From assembly GCF_000012845.1 (NCBI RefSeq), contig NC_009615.1:3846501-3910500 (forward strand): 64,000 nucleotides of DNA, in the 5' to 3' direction. Positions 9,129-17,760 of this stretch are shown here, piece by piece (position 1 is the first letter of the stretch; each line of letters begins with the position of its first letter). Source of the DNA: Parabacteroides distasonis ATCC 8503 (GTDB lineage Bacteria; Bacteroidota; Bacteroidia; Bacteroidales; Tannerellaceae). The notes beneath the pieces were generated by a model, which was given only the letters and a program-made list of their open reading frames with translations, did not search any database and was not told the origin of the DNA. The translations under genes and the position numbers were made by a program.

Positions 9129-10532
9129 TCAGAAATCAAAGTATCGTTTAGCGTTGTTGTAACTGATGTCCTCCACCATCTGTCCAATGAAGGAAAGCTC
9201 GGAGGCGGGCAATAAGCCTTTCTCTATCTCATTGCCTAGCATATTACAAAGGATCCGGCGGAAATACTCATGGCGGGGATATGACAGGAAGCTGCGGGAA
9301 TCTGTCAGCATACCGACGAAACGGCTTAAAAGACCGAGGCTGGAAAGTGCGTTTAACTGATCTTCCATGCCTTTGATCTGATCGAGGAACCACCAAGCCG
9401 CTCCATATTGCATCTTCCCGGGTACACTGCCGTCGTTGAAATTGTAGGCATTGGCTACCATCAACTCGGTGTCGCGGGGATTCAGGTTGTAAACGATCGT
9501 TTTCGCTAACAGCCCTTCTTGATCTAAATGGCTGAAAAAGCGGTTCATGGAAACAGCTACCGGCTGATCATCGATAGCGTCGAAACCCGTGTCTGGCCCT
9601 AATAACTTGAACATCCGTTTGTTATTATTCCGATTTGCGCCGATATGGAATTGCTGTACCCATCCACTCCGGGCATCCATTGCCGCCAATTCGTATAGCA
9701 ATGCCGAACGGTATTTGCGAACTTCCTGCTCCGTGAGCGATTTACCCATACGAGCCTTGAGGAAAATCACCTCAATCTCCTGCTCGGTATAAGGTTCGGC
9801 ATAGAAAGTATCCAACCCGTGGTCCGATAACCGGCACCCTTGAGCGGCGAAGAAATCATGCCGCTTTTGTAATGCCTCCAATAAATGCTTGTAGGTGAGG
9901 ATGGTCTTATCGGCGGCGGCCTCCAGCTTGGACAAATAGTCATTTAGCGCCTTGAAATTATCGATAGCGAGTACCTTGTCCGGTCGCCATGCCGGATATA
10001 CACGGATGTGGCATCCGCTTGAACGTATTTTTTGATGGAATTCCAATGAGTCTATAGGATCGTCGGTCGTACAAACAACCTCTACGTTCATCCGTTTCAT
10101 GATGGCTTGCGCACGATATTCGGGGGTACGCAGTTTATCCGTACAAGTTGCGTAGATTTCCTCGGCGGAAGCCGGATTCAAGACTTTATGGATTCCAAAT
10201 ATACGGCTAAGTTCCAGATGTGTCCAATGATAAAGCGGGTTTCGCATCGTGTAAGGCATCGTCTCTGCCCATTTAAGGAATTTCTCGTAAGAGGGCTTAT
10301 CTCCGGTGATGTATTCCTCGGGGATACCATTTGCTCTCATCGCCCGCCATTTGTAATGGTCTCCGCCAAGCCATATCTCCGTAAGATCCTCGAATTGATG
10401 ATTCTCCGCTATTTGCCGGGGATCTAGGTGGCAATGGTAATCAATGATGGGCATCTTCGCCGCATGCTCGTGATATAACTCACGGGCCGTGTCGGTTTGG
10501 AGCAAGAAATCTTGATCTAAAAAGTTTTTCAT
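9129..10532 (-). CDS. uxaC: Glucuronate/uronate isomerase
   Basis: The start is set at ATG 10530-10532 ([11 protein letters not shown]). The longer open frame upstream is only the antisense-frame tail of eda. This gives 467 residues, the usual UxaC length. Visible family features are '[21 protein letters not shown]', '[17 protein letters not shown]' and '[13 protein letters not shown]', characteristic of this amidohydrolase-fold isomerase. It converts D-glucuronate to D-fructuronate and D-galacturonate to D-tagaturonate in the cytoplasm. The ATGA overlap with eda (10529-10532) indicates translational coupling. With kdgK and eda it forms a hexuronate operon. The fructuronate/tagaturonate reductase and dehydratase genes are not in this window. 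Confidence 0.95.
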   Translation of the reverse strand: MKNFLDQDFLLQTDTARELYHEHAAKMPIIDYHCHLDPRQIAENHQFEDLTEIWLGGDHYKWRAMRANGIPEEYITGDKPSYEKFLKWAETMPYTMRNPLYHWTHLELSRIFGIHKVLNPASAEEIYATCTDKLRTPEYRAQAIMKRMNVEVVCTTDDPIDSLEFHQKIRSSGCHIRVYPAWRPDKVLAIDNFKALNDYLSKLEAAADKTILTYKHLLEALQKRHDFFAAQGCRLSDHGLDTFYAEPYTEQEIEVIFLKARMGKSLTEQEVRKYRSALLYELAAMDARSGWVQQFHIGANRNNNKRMFKLLGPDTGFDAIDDQPVAVSMNRFFSHLDQEGLLAKTIVYNLNPRDTELMVANAYNFNDGSVPGKMQYGAAWWFLDQIKGMEDQLNALSSLGLLSRFVGMLTDSRSFLSYPRHEYFRRILCNMLGNEIEKGLLPASELSFIGQMVEDISYNNAKRYFDF

Positions 10533-11203
10533 ACTTGGCGATACTTTTGAATGATAGATAAGGCGTTGCGGCATAAATCGGTAATGGATTGCCAATCGTT
10601 TCCCGCTATCGCTTCTTTGGGGAAGAGTTTGGATCCCATTCCTACGCAGGTCACGCCGGCCTTGAACCAAGCGGATAGATTCTCCTCTGTCGGCTCCACG
10701 GCACCGGTAGCCATGATTAGGGTCCATGGCATGGGTGCCTTTATGTTCTTGACAAATGAGGGACCTCCTACATTTCCGGCGGGGAATATCTTGCAAAGGT
10801 CGCAACCAACTTCTTGGGCAAAGCCGATCTCGGATACGGAACCGCAGCCGGGCGTATAAGGGATGAGGCGACGGTTACATATCTTCGCTATCTCCGGGTT
10901 GAACAACGGGCCGACTACGAAGTTTGCGCCTAGCTGTATGAATAAGGCGGCTGTGGCCGGGTCTACGATAGAACCTACGCCCAATACTAATTCCGGGCAT
11001 TCCTTGGCGGCGTATTTTACCAGCTCGCCAAATACCTCGTGGGCGAAATCTCCCCGGTTAGTAAACTCGAAGGCTCTGACGCCTCCCTCGTAACAGGCTT
11101 TTACAACTTGTTTTGCGATCTCTACCTCTTTATTATAATAAACGGGCACCATTCCGGTTTGGATGATAGCCTGTAATGTTTGTATTTTATTGAATTGAGC
11201 CAT
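10529..11203 (-). CDS. eda: 2-keto-3-deoxy-6-phosphogluconate aldolase
   Basis: This 224-residue TIM-barrel aldolase has the Schiff-base lysine in '[11 protein letters not shown]' (K138), the catalytic glutamate in 'RAFEFTNRG' (E46) and the phosphate-binding pattern 'GVGSIVDP' and '[13 protein letters not shown]'. It cleaves KDPG to pyruvate and glyceraldehyde-3-phosphate. It lies 36 bp after kdgK and overlaps uxaC by four bases (ATGA), so the three genes are read as one unit. The short AT-rich gap before it contains repeats of 'AATTGAAA'. Confidence 0.95.
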   Translation of the reverse strand: MAQFNKIQTLQAIIQTGMVPVYYNKEVEIAKQVVKACYEGGVRAFEFTNRGDFAHEVFGELVKYAAKECPELVLGVGSIVDPATAALFIQLGANFVVGPLFNPEIAKICNRRLIPYTPGCGSVSEIGFAQEVGCDLCKIFPAGNVGGPSFVKNIKAPMPWTLIMATGAVEPTEENLSAWFKAGVTCVGMGSKLFPKEAIAGNDWQSITDLCRNALSIIQKYRQV

Positions 11204-11239
11204 ATTGGGAATTAAAAATTGAAAGTTGAGAATTGAAAA

Positions 11240-12283
11240 TTAGCGGGAGACACGGCCGGAGGTGTCGCCGGACATGAGTTTTTCTACTTCCTCTACGGTT
11301 ACTTGGTTGAAGTCTCCGTAAATTGTGTGCTTTAGGCAAGAAGCCGCTACCGCGAAGTCCAAGGCTTTCTGGTCGTCACCGGGGTAGGAGAGCAAACCGT
11401 AAATAAGGCCTCCCATAAAAGAATCGCCTCCACCTACACGATCTACGATATGGGTGATGTCATACCGGCGGGATTTGTACAACCGGTTGTCGGCGTATAG
11501 CACTCCGCCCCATGTGTTATGATTGGCATTGATGGAGCCTCTTAGCGTGATGATAACTTTCCGGGCACGTGGGAAGTGAGCCATTAATTGGGTACATACC
11601 GACTGGAAAGAGGCGGCGTGTACCTCGCCTTCCGTGGCGGCGGCGTCAAAACCTTCGGGCTTGATACCGAAGACTTTCTCGGCATCTTCCTCGTTTCCTA
11701 GGATGATATCGCATCCGGCTACTAGTTCCGGCATGACCTCATGGGCTGTCTTACCGTATTTCCAGAGATTTTTCCGGTAGTTGAGGTCGCAGGATACCGT
11801 GATGCCCAATCGGTTTGCCGCCTGTATCGCTTCCAAGCATACGTTGGCGGCACCTTCGGATATGGCTGGCGTGATACCTGTCCAGTGAAACCAAGAGGCA
11901 TCCTTGAATACCTCGTTCCAATCGATCATCCCCGGTCGGATCTCGGCGATGGAAGAATGAGCCCGGTCATATACCACCTTGCTGGCACGAGCGACCGCTC
12001 CGGTCTCCAGAAAATAAATGCCTAACCGTTCCCCTCCGTAAATGATCTTGGAAGTTCCGATACCCTGTTTGCGTAATTCCATAACGCAGGCACGGGCGAT
12101 GTCATTTTGGGGTAAACGGGTTACAAACTCAGTCTCTATGCCATAGTTGGCGAGTGAGGCGGCGACATTCGCTTCCCCTCCGCCAAAAGTAGCGTTGAAC
12201 TGATTGGCTTGGCAAAAGCGTAAATAGTCCGGAGTAGCCAGCCTAAGCATGATCTCTCCGAAAGTTATGACTTTCTTACTCAT
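11240..12283 (-). CDS. kdgK: 2-keto-3-deoxygluconate kinase (PfkB family)
   Basis: The 347-residue protein has the PfkB-family N-terminal motif 'FGGGEANVAASLANYG' (about 33-48) and the C-terminal catalytic motif 'VDRVGGGDSFMGGLIYG', with the catalytic base at D287. The GGGDS form replaces the usual GAGD, which is common in the KDG kinase subgroup. It phosphorylates 2-keto-3-deoxygluconate to KDPG, the substrate of the next gene, eda. It is the first gene of the kdgK-eda-uxaC operon. The sugar specificity is inferred from that context as well as from the protein. Confidence 0.92.
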   Translation of the reverse strand: MSKKVITFGEIMLRLATPDYLRFCQANQFNATFGGGEANVAASLANYGIETEFVTRLPQNDIARACVMELRKQGIGTSKIIYGGERLGIYFLETGAVARASKVVYDRAHSSIAEIRPGMIDWNEVFKDASWFHWTGITPAISEGAANVCLEAIQAANRLGITVSCDLNYRKNLWKYGKTAHEVMPELVAGCDIILGNEEDAEKVFGIKPEGFDAAATEGEVHAASFQSVCTQLMAHFPRARKVIITLRGSINANHNTWGGVLYADNRLYKSRRYDITHIVDRVGGGDSFMGGLIYGLLSYPGDDQKALDFAVAASCLKHTIYGDFNQVTVEEVEKLMSGDTSGRVSR

Positions 12284-12307
12284 GGTGGTATAGTATTATG
12301 TTTTTCG

Positions 12308-12315
12308 CAAATGTA
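12308..12315 (-). promoter_or_regulatory. Putative -7 promoter box of the hexuronate operon
   Basis: The minus strand reads TACATTTG, a full match to TAnnTTTG, 24 bp upstream of the kdgK ATG. No matching -33 element is clear. Confidence 0.45.
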
Positions 12316-12365
12316 AGGGTTTATTTCGAATAATATATAGCGTGTGTGCGAAAACATAGGCTTTT

Positions 12366-12912
12366 TTATTCCACCTCCCGGACAAAACGCCCGATTTCGA
12401 AAGGAGTCTTTGGGGCGCTAACACTGGTGTAGAAAGGAAGCAGGTATTTGACAAAGCCTTCTTCTACCTCTAAATTGGGAAATCCTAGTTTATAGATACC
12501 AAAGCGAGAATCATAATCCTTGATCGTAAGGTAGCCGCTTTGGTAAATAACAGGGACAGGATTGCTAGAGGTTGAGTCGATACTGTTCAGCACATCGGCA
12601 TCGGTCTCGGTATTTGCCAGCTCATAGAGGTCGTAATGGGTGTGCTTGAGTAACTCTACTAAATAAGAAGGTGTCCCGGTCTCGAACCAATAATCTTCAG
12701 GCCGCATATATTTAAAGGTATTCAGCAGGCTGAAAGGGTTATAGATACCCGGTACGTTGGCTACGAAATGATAGCCGTCGTAACGCTTTCTCAGCAAGGA
12801 GTGTGTTTCATCATAGGTCAGTTCGAGGGAGGAGGCCAGTTTATGGGTATCTCCGTCCTTGCGAATCTTCTCGAAATTCTGTATACCGACTGGGATAAAT
12901 AGTCTGGTTCAT
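12366..12912 (-). pseudogene. Decayed AAA-ATPase-like/PDDEXK_9 family protein (DUF1703 type)
   Basis: The open part (12366-12797, 143 codons) reads LRKRYDGYHF, 'NPFSLLNTF' and 'YWFETGTPSYLVELL', typical of the C-terminal half of the AAA-ATPase_like family that is abundant in Bacteroidales. Upstream, ATG 12910-12912 gives the family's N-terminal words 'MNQTIY' and then, after a one-base shift in a C-run, 'PVGIQNFEKIRKDG'. After that the sequence jumps directly to 'DTHKLASSLELTYDETHSL', so the Walker A region and most of the ATPase are missing. The C-terminal nuclease-like part is also cut short. The gene has therefore suffered a frameshift, a large internal deletion and a 3' truncation. Family naming is from memory. 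Confidence 0.75.
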
Positions 12913-12985
12913 AGTGCCAAATATTTAATGTGACCTATTGACAAAGATACGATAAGTTTCTTGATTTAGGATATAGAGTCCGGAA

Positions 12986-13109
12986 AAACAAAAAAGCCGC
13001 TAGTCCCAATATGGATGCGGCTTTTTTTGCTCCTCAATGAAACAATCTCACGATTCCCCCCTTGCAAAGACTTGTTAACCTTAGATCTAAAATACTATGA
13101 AAAAAACTC
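12986..13109 (-). ncRNA. Diverged copy of the repeated small RNA element (copy A)
   Basis: The minus strand has TTG at 13142-13144, exactly 20 bp, then TATATTTG at 13114-13121: a full Bacteroides-type promoter. The transcript would begin near 13109 with ATCGAG, a T-run and 'AGATCTAAGGTTAACAA', the same 5' body as the other copies. The 3' half differs: the hairpin is AATC-GTGA-GATT (same GTGA loop, different stem), followed by a separate strong terminator (GCCGC/GCGGC arms within 12991-13022, then a T-run). Length is about 120 nt. It lies between dusB and the decayed ATPase gene. Expression is inferred. Confidence 0.6.
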
Positions 13110-13211
13110 GATGCAAATATAAGGGGTTTTATAATATGCGTCAATAGTATTTGTAACATTTTATTGTAAAGATATCGCAAATAGGTTTCAATTTGATATA
13201 TATCAAGCTTG

Positions 13212-14201
13212 TTATTCTGAAATTCCGTACTTTTTAGGAATGTTATTCATAATTTCGAATAATTCGTTAACAGTCTCCGCACGTAGCATGGCGATCCGTG
13301 TTTGCTTGAAATCGGTAATACCTTTGAAGAGTGGAGTAGCTGCCAGATGACGGCGAATATGTAAGATTCCCCTACGCTCGTCCAATCGTTCCACGCTTTG
13401 CTCCACTTGTTTTTTTAGGATATCCAGATACCAAGAGAAAGGCTCTTGTGGCAATAATTCCCCGGTCGTAAGATAGTGTTTTACCTCCCGGAAGATCCAA
13501 GGGCGGCCTATGCTAGCCCTACCGATCATTACGGCGTCTACGCCATAGTCCTCGAAACGCTGCTTGCATATCTCGGCGGAAGTCACGTCGCCATTCCCGA
13601 TGATAGGGATTTGCATGCGAGGGTTATTTTTTACGGCACGGATCAAGGTCCAATCCGCCTCGCCCGTGTACATTTGCGCCCGTGTACGTCCGTGGATGGA
13701 GAGGGCGGCGATACCGCAATCCTGTAGTTGCTCGGCCAGATCCACGATAACGCGGTTGTCGGCATCCCATCCCAAACGGGTTTTCACGGTGACGGGGATG
13801 TTCACGGCTTTCACCACCTCTCTCGTGATCTCCAGCATCAACGGGATATTGCGTAGCATGCCGGCTCCGGCTCCCTTGCCCGCTACTTTCTTTACGGGGC
13901 AACCAAAGTTTATATCTAAAATATCCGGACGAGCTTCCTCGCAAATACGTGCGGCCTCTACCATCGAGGCTACGTCCTTGCCGTAAATCTGGATAGCGAC
14001 CGGACGCTCATCATCGGAGACATTTAGTTTTTGCTGTGTTTTGTTCACACTGCGGATCAACGCGTCGCTCGATACGAACTCCGTATATACCATGTCCGCT
14101 CCGAAGCGTTTGCACATCAAACGAAACGAGATATCCGTCACGTCCTCCATAGGCGCCAAGAATACCGGACGCTCCCCTAAATCTATTGAACCAATCTTCA
14201 T
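13212..14201 (-). CDS. dusB: tRNA-dihydrouridine synthase
   Basis: The 329-residue protein has the FMN-barrel start 'PVFLAPMEDVTDISFR', 'MVYTEFVSSDALIR', the catalytic cysteine in 'DINFGCPVKKVAGKGAGAGML' (C101), 'TVKTRLGW' and 'GNGDVTSAE...DAVMIGRASIGRPWIF'. It reduces uridine to dihydrouridine in tRNA D-loops using NAD(P)H and FMN. The length and motifs match the DusB group. It stands alone on the minus strand, 88 bp from the neighbouring regulator gene's stop codon. Confidence 0.93.
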   Translation of the reverse strand: MKIGSIDLGERPVFLAPMEDVTDISFRLMCKRFGADMVYTEFVSSDALIRSVNKTQQKLNVSDDERPVAIQIYGKDVASMVEAARICEEARPDILDINFGCPVKKVAGKGAGAGMLRNIPLMLEITREVVKAVNIPVTVKTRLGWDADNRVIVDLAEQLQDCGIAALSIHGRTRAQMYTGEADWTLIRAVKNNPRMQIPIIGNGDVTSAEICKQRFEDYGVDAVMIGRASIGRPWIFREVKHYLTTGELLPQEPFSWYLDILKKQVEQSVERLDERRGILHIRRHLAATPLFKGITDFKQTRIAMLRAETVNELFEIMNNIPKKYGISE

Positions 14202-14300
14202 ACCTTCTGTTTGCTAACTAAATAGAGATTACAAAAGTACTTCTTTTTGGGGAATAATTTTTACATCTCGTAAGATGATCGGTAGATGGAACAGGTGTTT

Positions 14301-15206
14301 TTAATAATCCGGATCATTTATGATATATTGATAGAGCTCGGATTGCCCCGCTTTATTTAGGATCTTGTGCTTCTCCAACTGGAACTTCAACTGATCCAAA
14401 CCAAGGGTACCGAAGCCCGGCATATCCAATAATGAGTCGAGGCCTTTTTTCTTCGCGTAGCGTAACAGATCTTCTATGGTTTCTATTTCCAGCTTCGCGA
14501 GGCACTTGCGGATATAGGGAGACAAGGTGAGGTTAGTGATGGGTTGGCATATCCGTTTGGCGGCACTTTGGGGTATGGAGACGAGTGATCGGGGAGATTC
14601 GATATACAAACCGCTTTCAAGTGCCTTTTTGTACAGGCTTTTCAACTCGTATTCCATATTCCTGTTCTCGAGCCGTAAACGCTCTATCTCCAGATCCTGA
14701 TACTTGATTGTTTTCTTATATTCAGCCAGAAATCCGGTGCTCTCTTGTAATCGGAGTACTATGTTTTTATACCGGTAGCACAATCTGTCGTAGGATATAT
14801 CGCAACGTTTGGCTACATCCTGCATTTTGGTGCCCGAGGTTATTTCCGTGAATATGTATCGATCTTGTTTGTCGTGTATGAATGTAGCTAGTTCGGCGGT
14901 AATTTGTTTAAGGAGGGGAGAGATGTTTTTAAGGGATCGAAGGCAGAACAGGAAATCATCGTGTTGGGCGATGATCTCGTCGGCCTCTTCTTTCTTGTCT
15001 TCGATGATCAGTTGCAGGTATAGTTTCTGTATTCCCAGATGCTCGATATGGGAGATGAATTCACGCAGGTTGGCCAGATCCACGAGGCGACTGTCTCTCG
15101 TCACGGAGTAAGAGGTTATTTTATGGCTTTTGGCCCAATATTGGATATCTTCGCTGGGGAAACCCGTGATACGGGCGGCCTCTTCTATGGTAATAAGTTC
15201 AGGCAT
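14301..15206 (-). CDS. Orphan DNA-binding regulator: excisionase/MerR-like HTH plus RNAP alpha-CTD-like domain
   Basis: The 301-residue cytoplasmic protein begins 'LITIEEAARITGFPSEDIQYWAKSHKI', an excisionase/MerR-type helix-turn-helix. A middle part resembles a sigma region 4-like HTH (about 122-150, 'MQDVAKRCDISYDRLCYRY'), followed by a coiled coil (about 160-195). The C-terminus (about 227-285, 'LSPYIRKCLAKLEIETIEDLLRYAKKKGL') resembles the helix-hairpin-helix C-terminal domain of RNA polymerase alpha. No enzyme motif is seen. It lies 17 bp downstream of a small gene on the same strand. Function is not known; a DNA-binding role is inferred from the domains. Confidence 0.75.
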   Translation of the reverse strand: MPELITIEEAARITGFPSEDIQYWAKSHKITSYSVTRDSRLVDLANLREFISHIEHLGIQKLYLQLIIEDKKEEADEIIAQHDDFLFCLRSLKNISPLLKQITAELATFIHDKQDRYIFTEITSGTKMQDVAKRCDISYDRLCYRYKNIVLRLQESTGFLAEYKKTIKYQDLEIERLRLENRNMEYELKSLYKKALESGLYIESPRSLVSIPQSAAKRICQPITNLTLSPYIRKCLAKLEIETIEDLLRYAKKKGLDSLLDMPGFGTLGLDQLKFQLEKHKILNKAGQSELYQYIINDPDY

Positions 15207-15223
15207 ATTGAAATAAGGTTATA

Positions 15224-15493
15224 TTACGAGTAATAGGTTTTCTGTTTAGTTAAAATACGGAATTTAGCATCGATCGATAAAGGCAAATAGATCACGTATT
15301 CCTGTTTCATCTCAATTATGAAATGAGTGGTATTATAGCATACTCCCTTTATATCACTGTATTTACGTATAATACTATGAACGTGGAATTCCTTCTCATT
15401 ACAATAAAATTCTAATTCAGGGAAATACTTGCTAAAACAAGTATCGTAAAAAATAAAAAGATTCTGAATCTCTTCAAGGCTACAAACGTCCAT
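15224..15493 (-). CDS. Small hypothetical protein upstream of the orphan regulator
   Basis: The 89-residue frame starts at ATG 15493 and ends 17 bp before the regulator's start, so the two are probably cotranscribed. The protein has mixed hydrophobic and charged residues, with no signal peptide, no transmembrane segment and three cysteines. I do not recognise a family. Confidence 0.5.
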   Translation of the reverse strand: MDVCSLEEIQNLFIFYDTCFSKYFPELEFYCNEKEFHVHSIIRKYSDIKGVCYNTTHFIIEMKQEYVIYLPLSIDAKFRILTKQKTYYS

Positions 15494-15615
15494 ACGCCAA
15501 TTGTTTTATAGTTAATAATAGATTAAAAGGTCAAGACAATTTATAAAGGATGTCCTTCGTGAGGGCGGGCGTTATATGGCTTTATGTAGAGTTGTGGTCC
15601 TTTCCTTATTAAAGG

Positions 15616-15699
15616 AAAGGGCGATTGGCTGAACTTTTAATTGATCGAAGGTTCGGCAAAGACCCGACGAAGAATAAAAGTCAGCCGCACGCTCCCTTT
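15616..15699. repeat. Large imperfect stem-loop
   Basis: Nested arms pair: AAAGGG (15616-15621) with CCCTTT (15694-15699), GGCTG (15627-15631) with CAGCC (15682-15686), and ACTTTTA (15633-15639) with TAAAAGT (15675-15681). A small inner TCGG/CCGA pairing is also possible. The whole could fold as an 84-nt RNA or be the footprint of an old mobile element. No promoter or terminator was identified. Confidence 0.5.
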
Positions 15700-15717
15700 A
15701 TTTGTATACACTCATAG

Positions 15718-15815
15718 TTCCTAAAGTAACGTCAGTTTCCACTATAAGTAACGCCAGTTTCATCCGGTTGAAACTACAGTTTCCTAAGCGAGAAATAGAA
15801 GGAAGCTGCAATAGG
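15718..15815. repeat. Run of GTTTC/GAAAC hairpin words
   Basis: The words AAGTAACGTCAGTTTCC and AAGTAACGCCAGTTTCA repeat directly about 24 bp apart. AGTTTCA and TGAAACT then form a perfect 7-bp stem around TCCGGT, and CAGTTTCCT pairs with AGGAAGCTG further on. The layout is like the hairpin arrays at 9.1 and 25.8 kb but uses different words. Confidence 0.45.
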
Positions 15816-16053
15816 TTTATAGACAGTACTTTATATTATCTTCCCATCATCTTTCATTAACTCCCATATACCTTGTTCAAGAATCTCTTGCAGGGAATGG
15901 TCTTGAAGTATCTCTTGATAGATGGAATATTTGTCTGCGCAAAAAATAAATCGCTGAATTCATGTGTCTTAAATTATTTCACATCTTTTGCCTGTCTTTC
16001 CTCTTTCTGTGGCCTGTGGGTCGTTTATAAGAAATCTTCTCAAATATTATTCG

Positions 16054-16061
16054 TACCTTTG
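16054..16061 (+). promoter_or_regulatory. Putative -7 promoter box of the U32 peptidase-thioesterase-dprA operon
   Basis: TACCTTTG matches TAnnTTTG and lies 26 bp upstream of the TTG start of the U32 gene. A TTG at the -33 distance is not present. Confidence 0.45.
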
Positions 16062-16087
16062 CTACCGTAATATTAAAATATATAACC

Positions 16088-17347
16088 TTGAAAAAGAAGG
16101 ATTTTGAAATAATGGCGCCTGTCGGTTCCTATGAATCGTTGATGGCGGCTATACAAGGAGGGGCCGACTCCATTTATTTCGGTATCGAAGGATTGAATAT
16201 GCGTTCTCGCTCGTCGAATAATTTCACGACGGAGGATTTGCGTAAGATCGTCGCTATTTGCGGCGAACATGGTATCAAGAGTTATCTCACGGTTAATACG
16301 GTTATTTATGGTGAGGATCTTCCGTTGATGAGGGAGATTATAGATGCCGCTAAGGATGCGGGTGTCTCCGCCATTATCGCCGCCGATGTAGCCGCTATGA
16401 GTTACGCAAATAGCATCGGGCAAGAGGTGCACTTATCCACGCAATTGAATATCTCGAACGTGGAGGCGTTGAAGTTTTACGCCCGCTTCGCCGATGTGGT
16501 CGTATTGGCTCGCGAATTGAACTTAAAGCAGGTGCATGAGATTTATCAGGAGATCGTGAAGCAGCAGATCAAGGGCCCGAAAGGGGAATTGATCCGCATA
16601 GAGATGTTCGCTCACGGGGCTTTGTGCATGGCCGTGTCCGGTAAATGCTATTTGAGTTTGCATGAGATGAACGCTTCCGCCAACCGGGGGGCTTGCATGC
16701 AAATTTGTCGTCGTGCCTATACGGTGCATGATAAGGATAGCCAGATCGAGCTGGATGTGGAGAATCAGTATATCATGTCGCCGAAGGACTTGAAGACGAT
16801 TCATTTCATGAATAAGATGATGGATGCCGGCGTACGTGTGTTCAAGCTGGAGGGGCGTGCCCGCGGGCCGGAGTATGTGCGTCTCGTGACCGAATGTTAT
16901 AAAGAGGCGGTCAAGGCTTATTGCGAAGGTACCTTCGATGAGGAAAAGATAGCGGTTTGGGACGAGCGTCTGCGCAGGGTCTTTAATCGCGGTTTCTGGG
17001 ATGGCTACTATCTGGGACAACGATTGGGTGAATGGAGCAGTAAATATGGCTCCGGTGCTACCCGTAAGAAAGTGTACGTGGCACGGGGTATCAAATACTT
17101 CAGCGGAATCGGTGTCGCCGAGTTTGAGATGGAGTCCGGTTCCTTGAGAGTAGGCGATGAGATCTTGGTAACGGGTCCCACGACCGGAGCCGTTATGCAG
17201 ACCGTCGATGAGATCCGGGTAGACCTGAAACCGGTGGAGGAGACCGTGAAAGGGGAACGCTTCTCGATAAAGATGTCCGAGAAGATCCGCCCGTCCGATC
17301 GTCTTTATAAAATGGAGAAAGTACAAATCGAAAAAGAACTACGATAA
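16088..17347 (+). CDS. U32 family peptidase / tRNA hydroxylation protein TrhP-like
   Basis: The 419-residue protein starts at TTG 16088 (MKKKDFEIMAPVGSYESL); an ATG eight codons later (16112) is the alternative. It carries 'ESLMAAIQGGADSIYFG' and the U32 signature 'EMFAHGALCMAVSGKCYLS', with further cysteines in 'NRGACMQICRRAY' that may hold an iron-sulfur cluster. 'FKLEGRARGPEYV' and a C-terminal beta-barrel domain follow. Some family members (TrhP/YegQ) hydroxylate tRNA uridine 34, while the family was first named for peptidases. The TAATG overlap with the next gene shows it begins a three-gene operon. Confidence 0.88.
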   Translation: MKKKDFEIMAPVGSYESLMAAIQGGADSIYFGIEGLNMRSRSSNNFTTEDLRKIVAICGEHGIKSYLTVNTVIYGEDLPLMREIIDAAKDAGVSAIIAADVAAMSYANSIGQEVHLSTQLNISNVEALKFYARFADVVVLARELNLKQVHEIYQEIVKQQIKGPKGELIRIEMFAHGALCMAVSGKCYLSLHEMNASANRGACMQICRRAYTVHDKDSQIELDVENQYIMSPKDLKTIHFMNKMMDAGVRVFKLEGRARGPEYVRLVTECYKEAVKAYCEGTFDEEKIAVWDERLRRVFNRGFWDGYYLGQRLGEWSSKYGSGATRKKVYVARGIKYFSGIGVAEFEMESGSLRVGDEILVTGPTTGAVMQTVDEIRVDLKPVEETVKGERFSIKMSEKIRPSDRLYKMEKVQIEKELR

Positions 17348-17760
17348 TGAAGGAATATATTTTTAAACTGACAGACAAGGTTCGCGATTACGAGTGCGAT
17401 TTGCAAGGCGTGGTGAATAACTCCAATTACCAGCATTATATGGAGCATACCCGGCATGAGTTTCTAGAGTCGTTGGGTGAGAACTTCGGCGCCATGCATG
17501 AGAAGGGCATCGATGCTTTTGTGGCCCGTGTGGATATCCAGTTCAAGAACTCCTTGCGGAGCGGCGATCGGTATACTTCTTGCCTGAATGTATATAAGAA
17601 AGGGGTGAAACTGGTGTTCGAGCAAGATATTTACCGGGAATCCGATGGGGCGCTGGCTACTAAAGGAGTCGTGGAATCCGTTGTCGTAGAGAATGGCAAA
17701 TTAACCAGAGGAGAATATTTCGATGAGATGCTAAAGCGAATAGAATCAAAACAAGCATAA
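17347..17760 (+). CDS. Acyl-CoA thioesterase, hotdog fold (YbgC/4-hydroxybenzoyl-CoA type)
   Basis: The 137-residue protein has the hotdog thioesterase pattern 'DKVRDYECDLQGVVNNSNYQHYMEHTRHEFLE', with the conserved acid and HxxxxEHTR-like segment, and 'RVDIQFKNSLRSGDRY'. It likely hydrolyses short acyl-CoA or acyl-ACP thioesters in the cytoplasm. The start overlaps the upstream stop by one base (TAATG). Its stop codon directly abuts the dprA ATG, so it is the middle gene of an operon. Confidence 0.88.
   Translation: MKEYIFKLTDKVRDYECDLQGVVNNSNYQHYMEHTRHEFLESLGENFGAMHEKGIDAFVARVDIQFKNSLRSGDRYTSCLNVYKKGVKLVFEQDIYRESDGALATKGVVESVVVENGKLTRGEYFDEMLKRIESKQA

Larger units (their letters stand above)
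15494..16087. other. 594-bp intergenic region with structured elements
   Basis: This is the region between divergent genes. It holds a 9-bp palindrome (CCTTTCCTT/AAGGAAAGG at about 15599-15620), a large imperfect stem-loop (15616-15699), a run of related GTTTC/GAAAC words (about 15718-15815) and, near the right end, a -7 box (16054-16061) for the U32 peptidase gene. Short open frames here, such as one of 65 codons, look non-coding. Confidence 0.6.

Noticed and set aside
10533..10805. N-terminal extension of uxaC
   Set aside because: The extension is the eda coding region in another frame, rich in Arg; the standard start MKNFLDQ gives the normal family length and the ATGA coupling.
16523..17326. 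267-codon frame opposite the U32 peptidase gene
   Set aside because: It is fully antisense to a clear gene, is histidine-rich without a family pattern, and follows the codon bias of the other strand.
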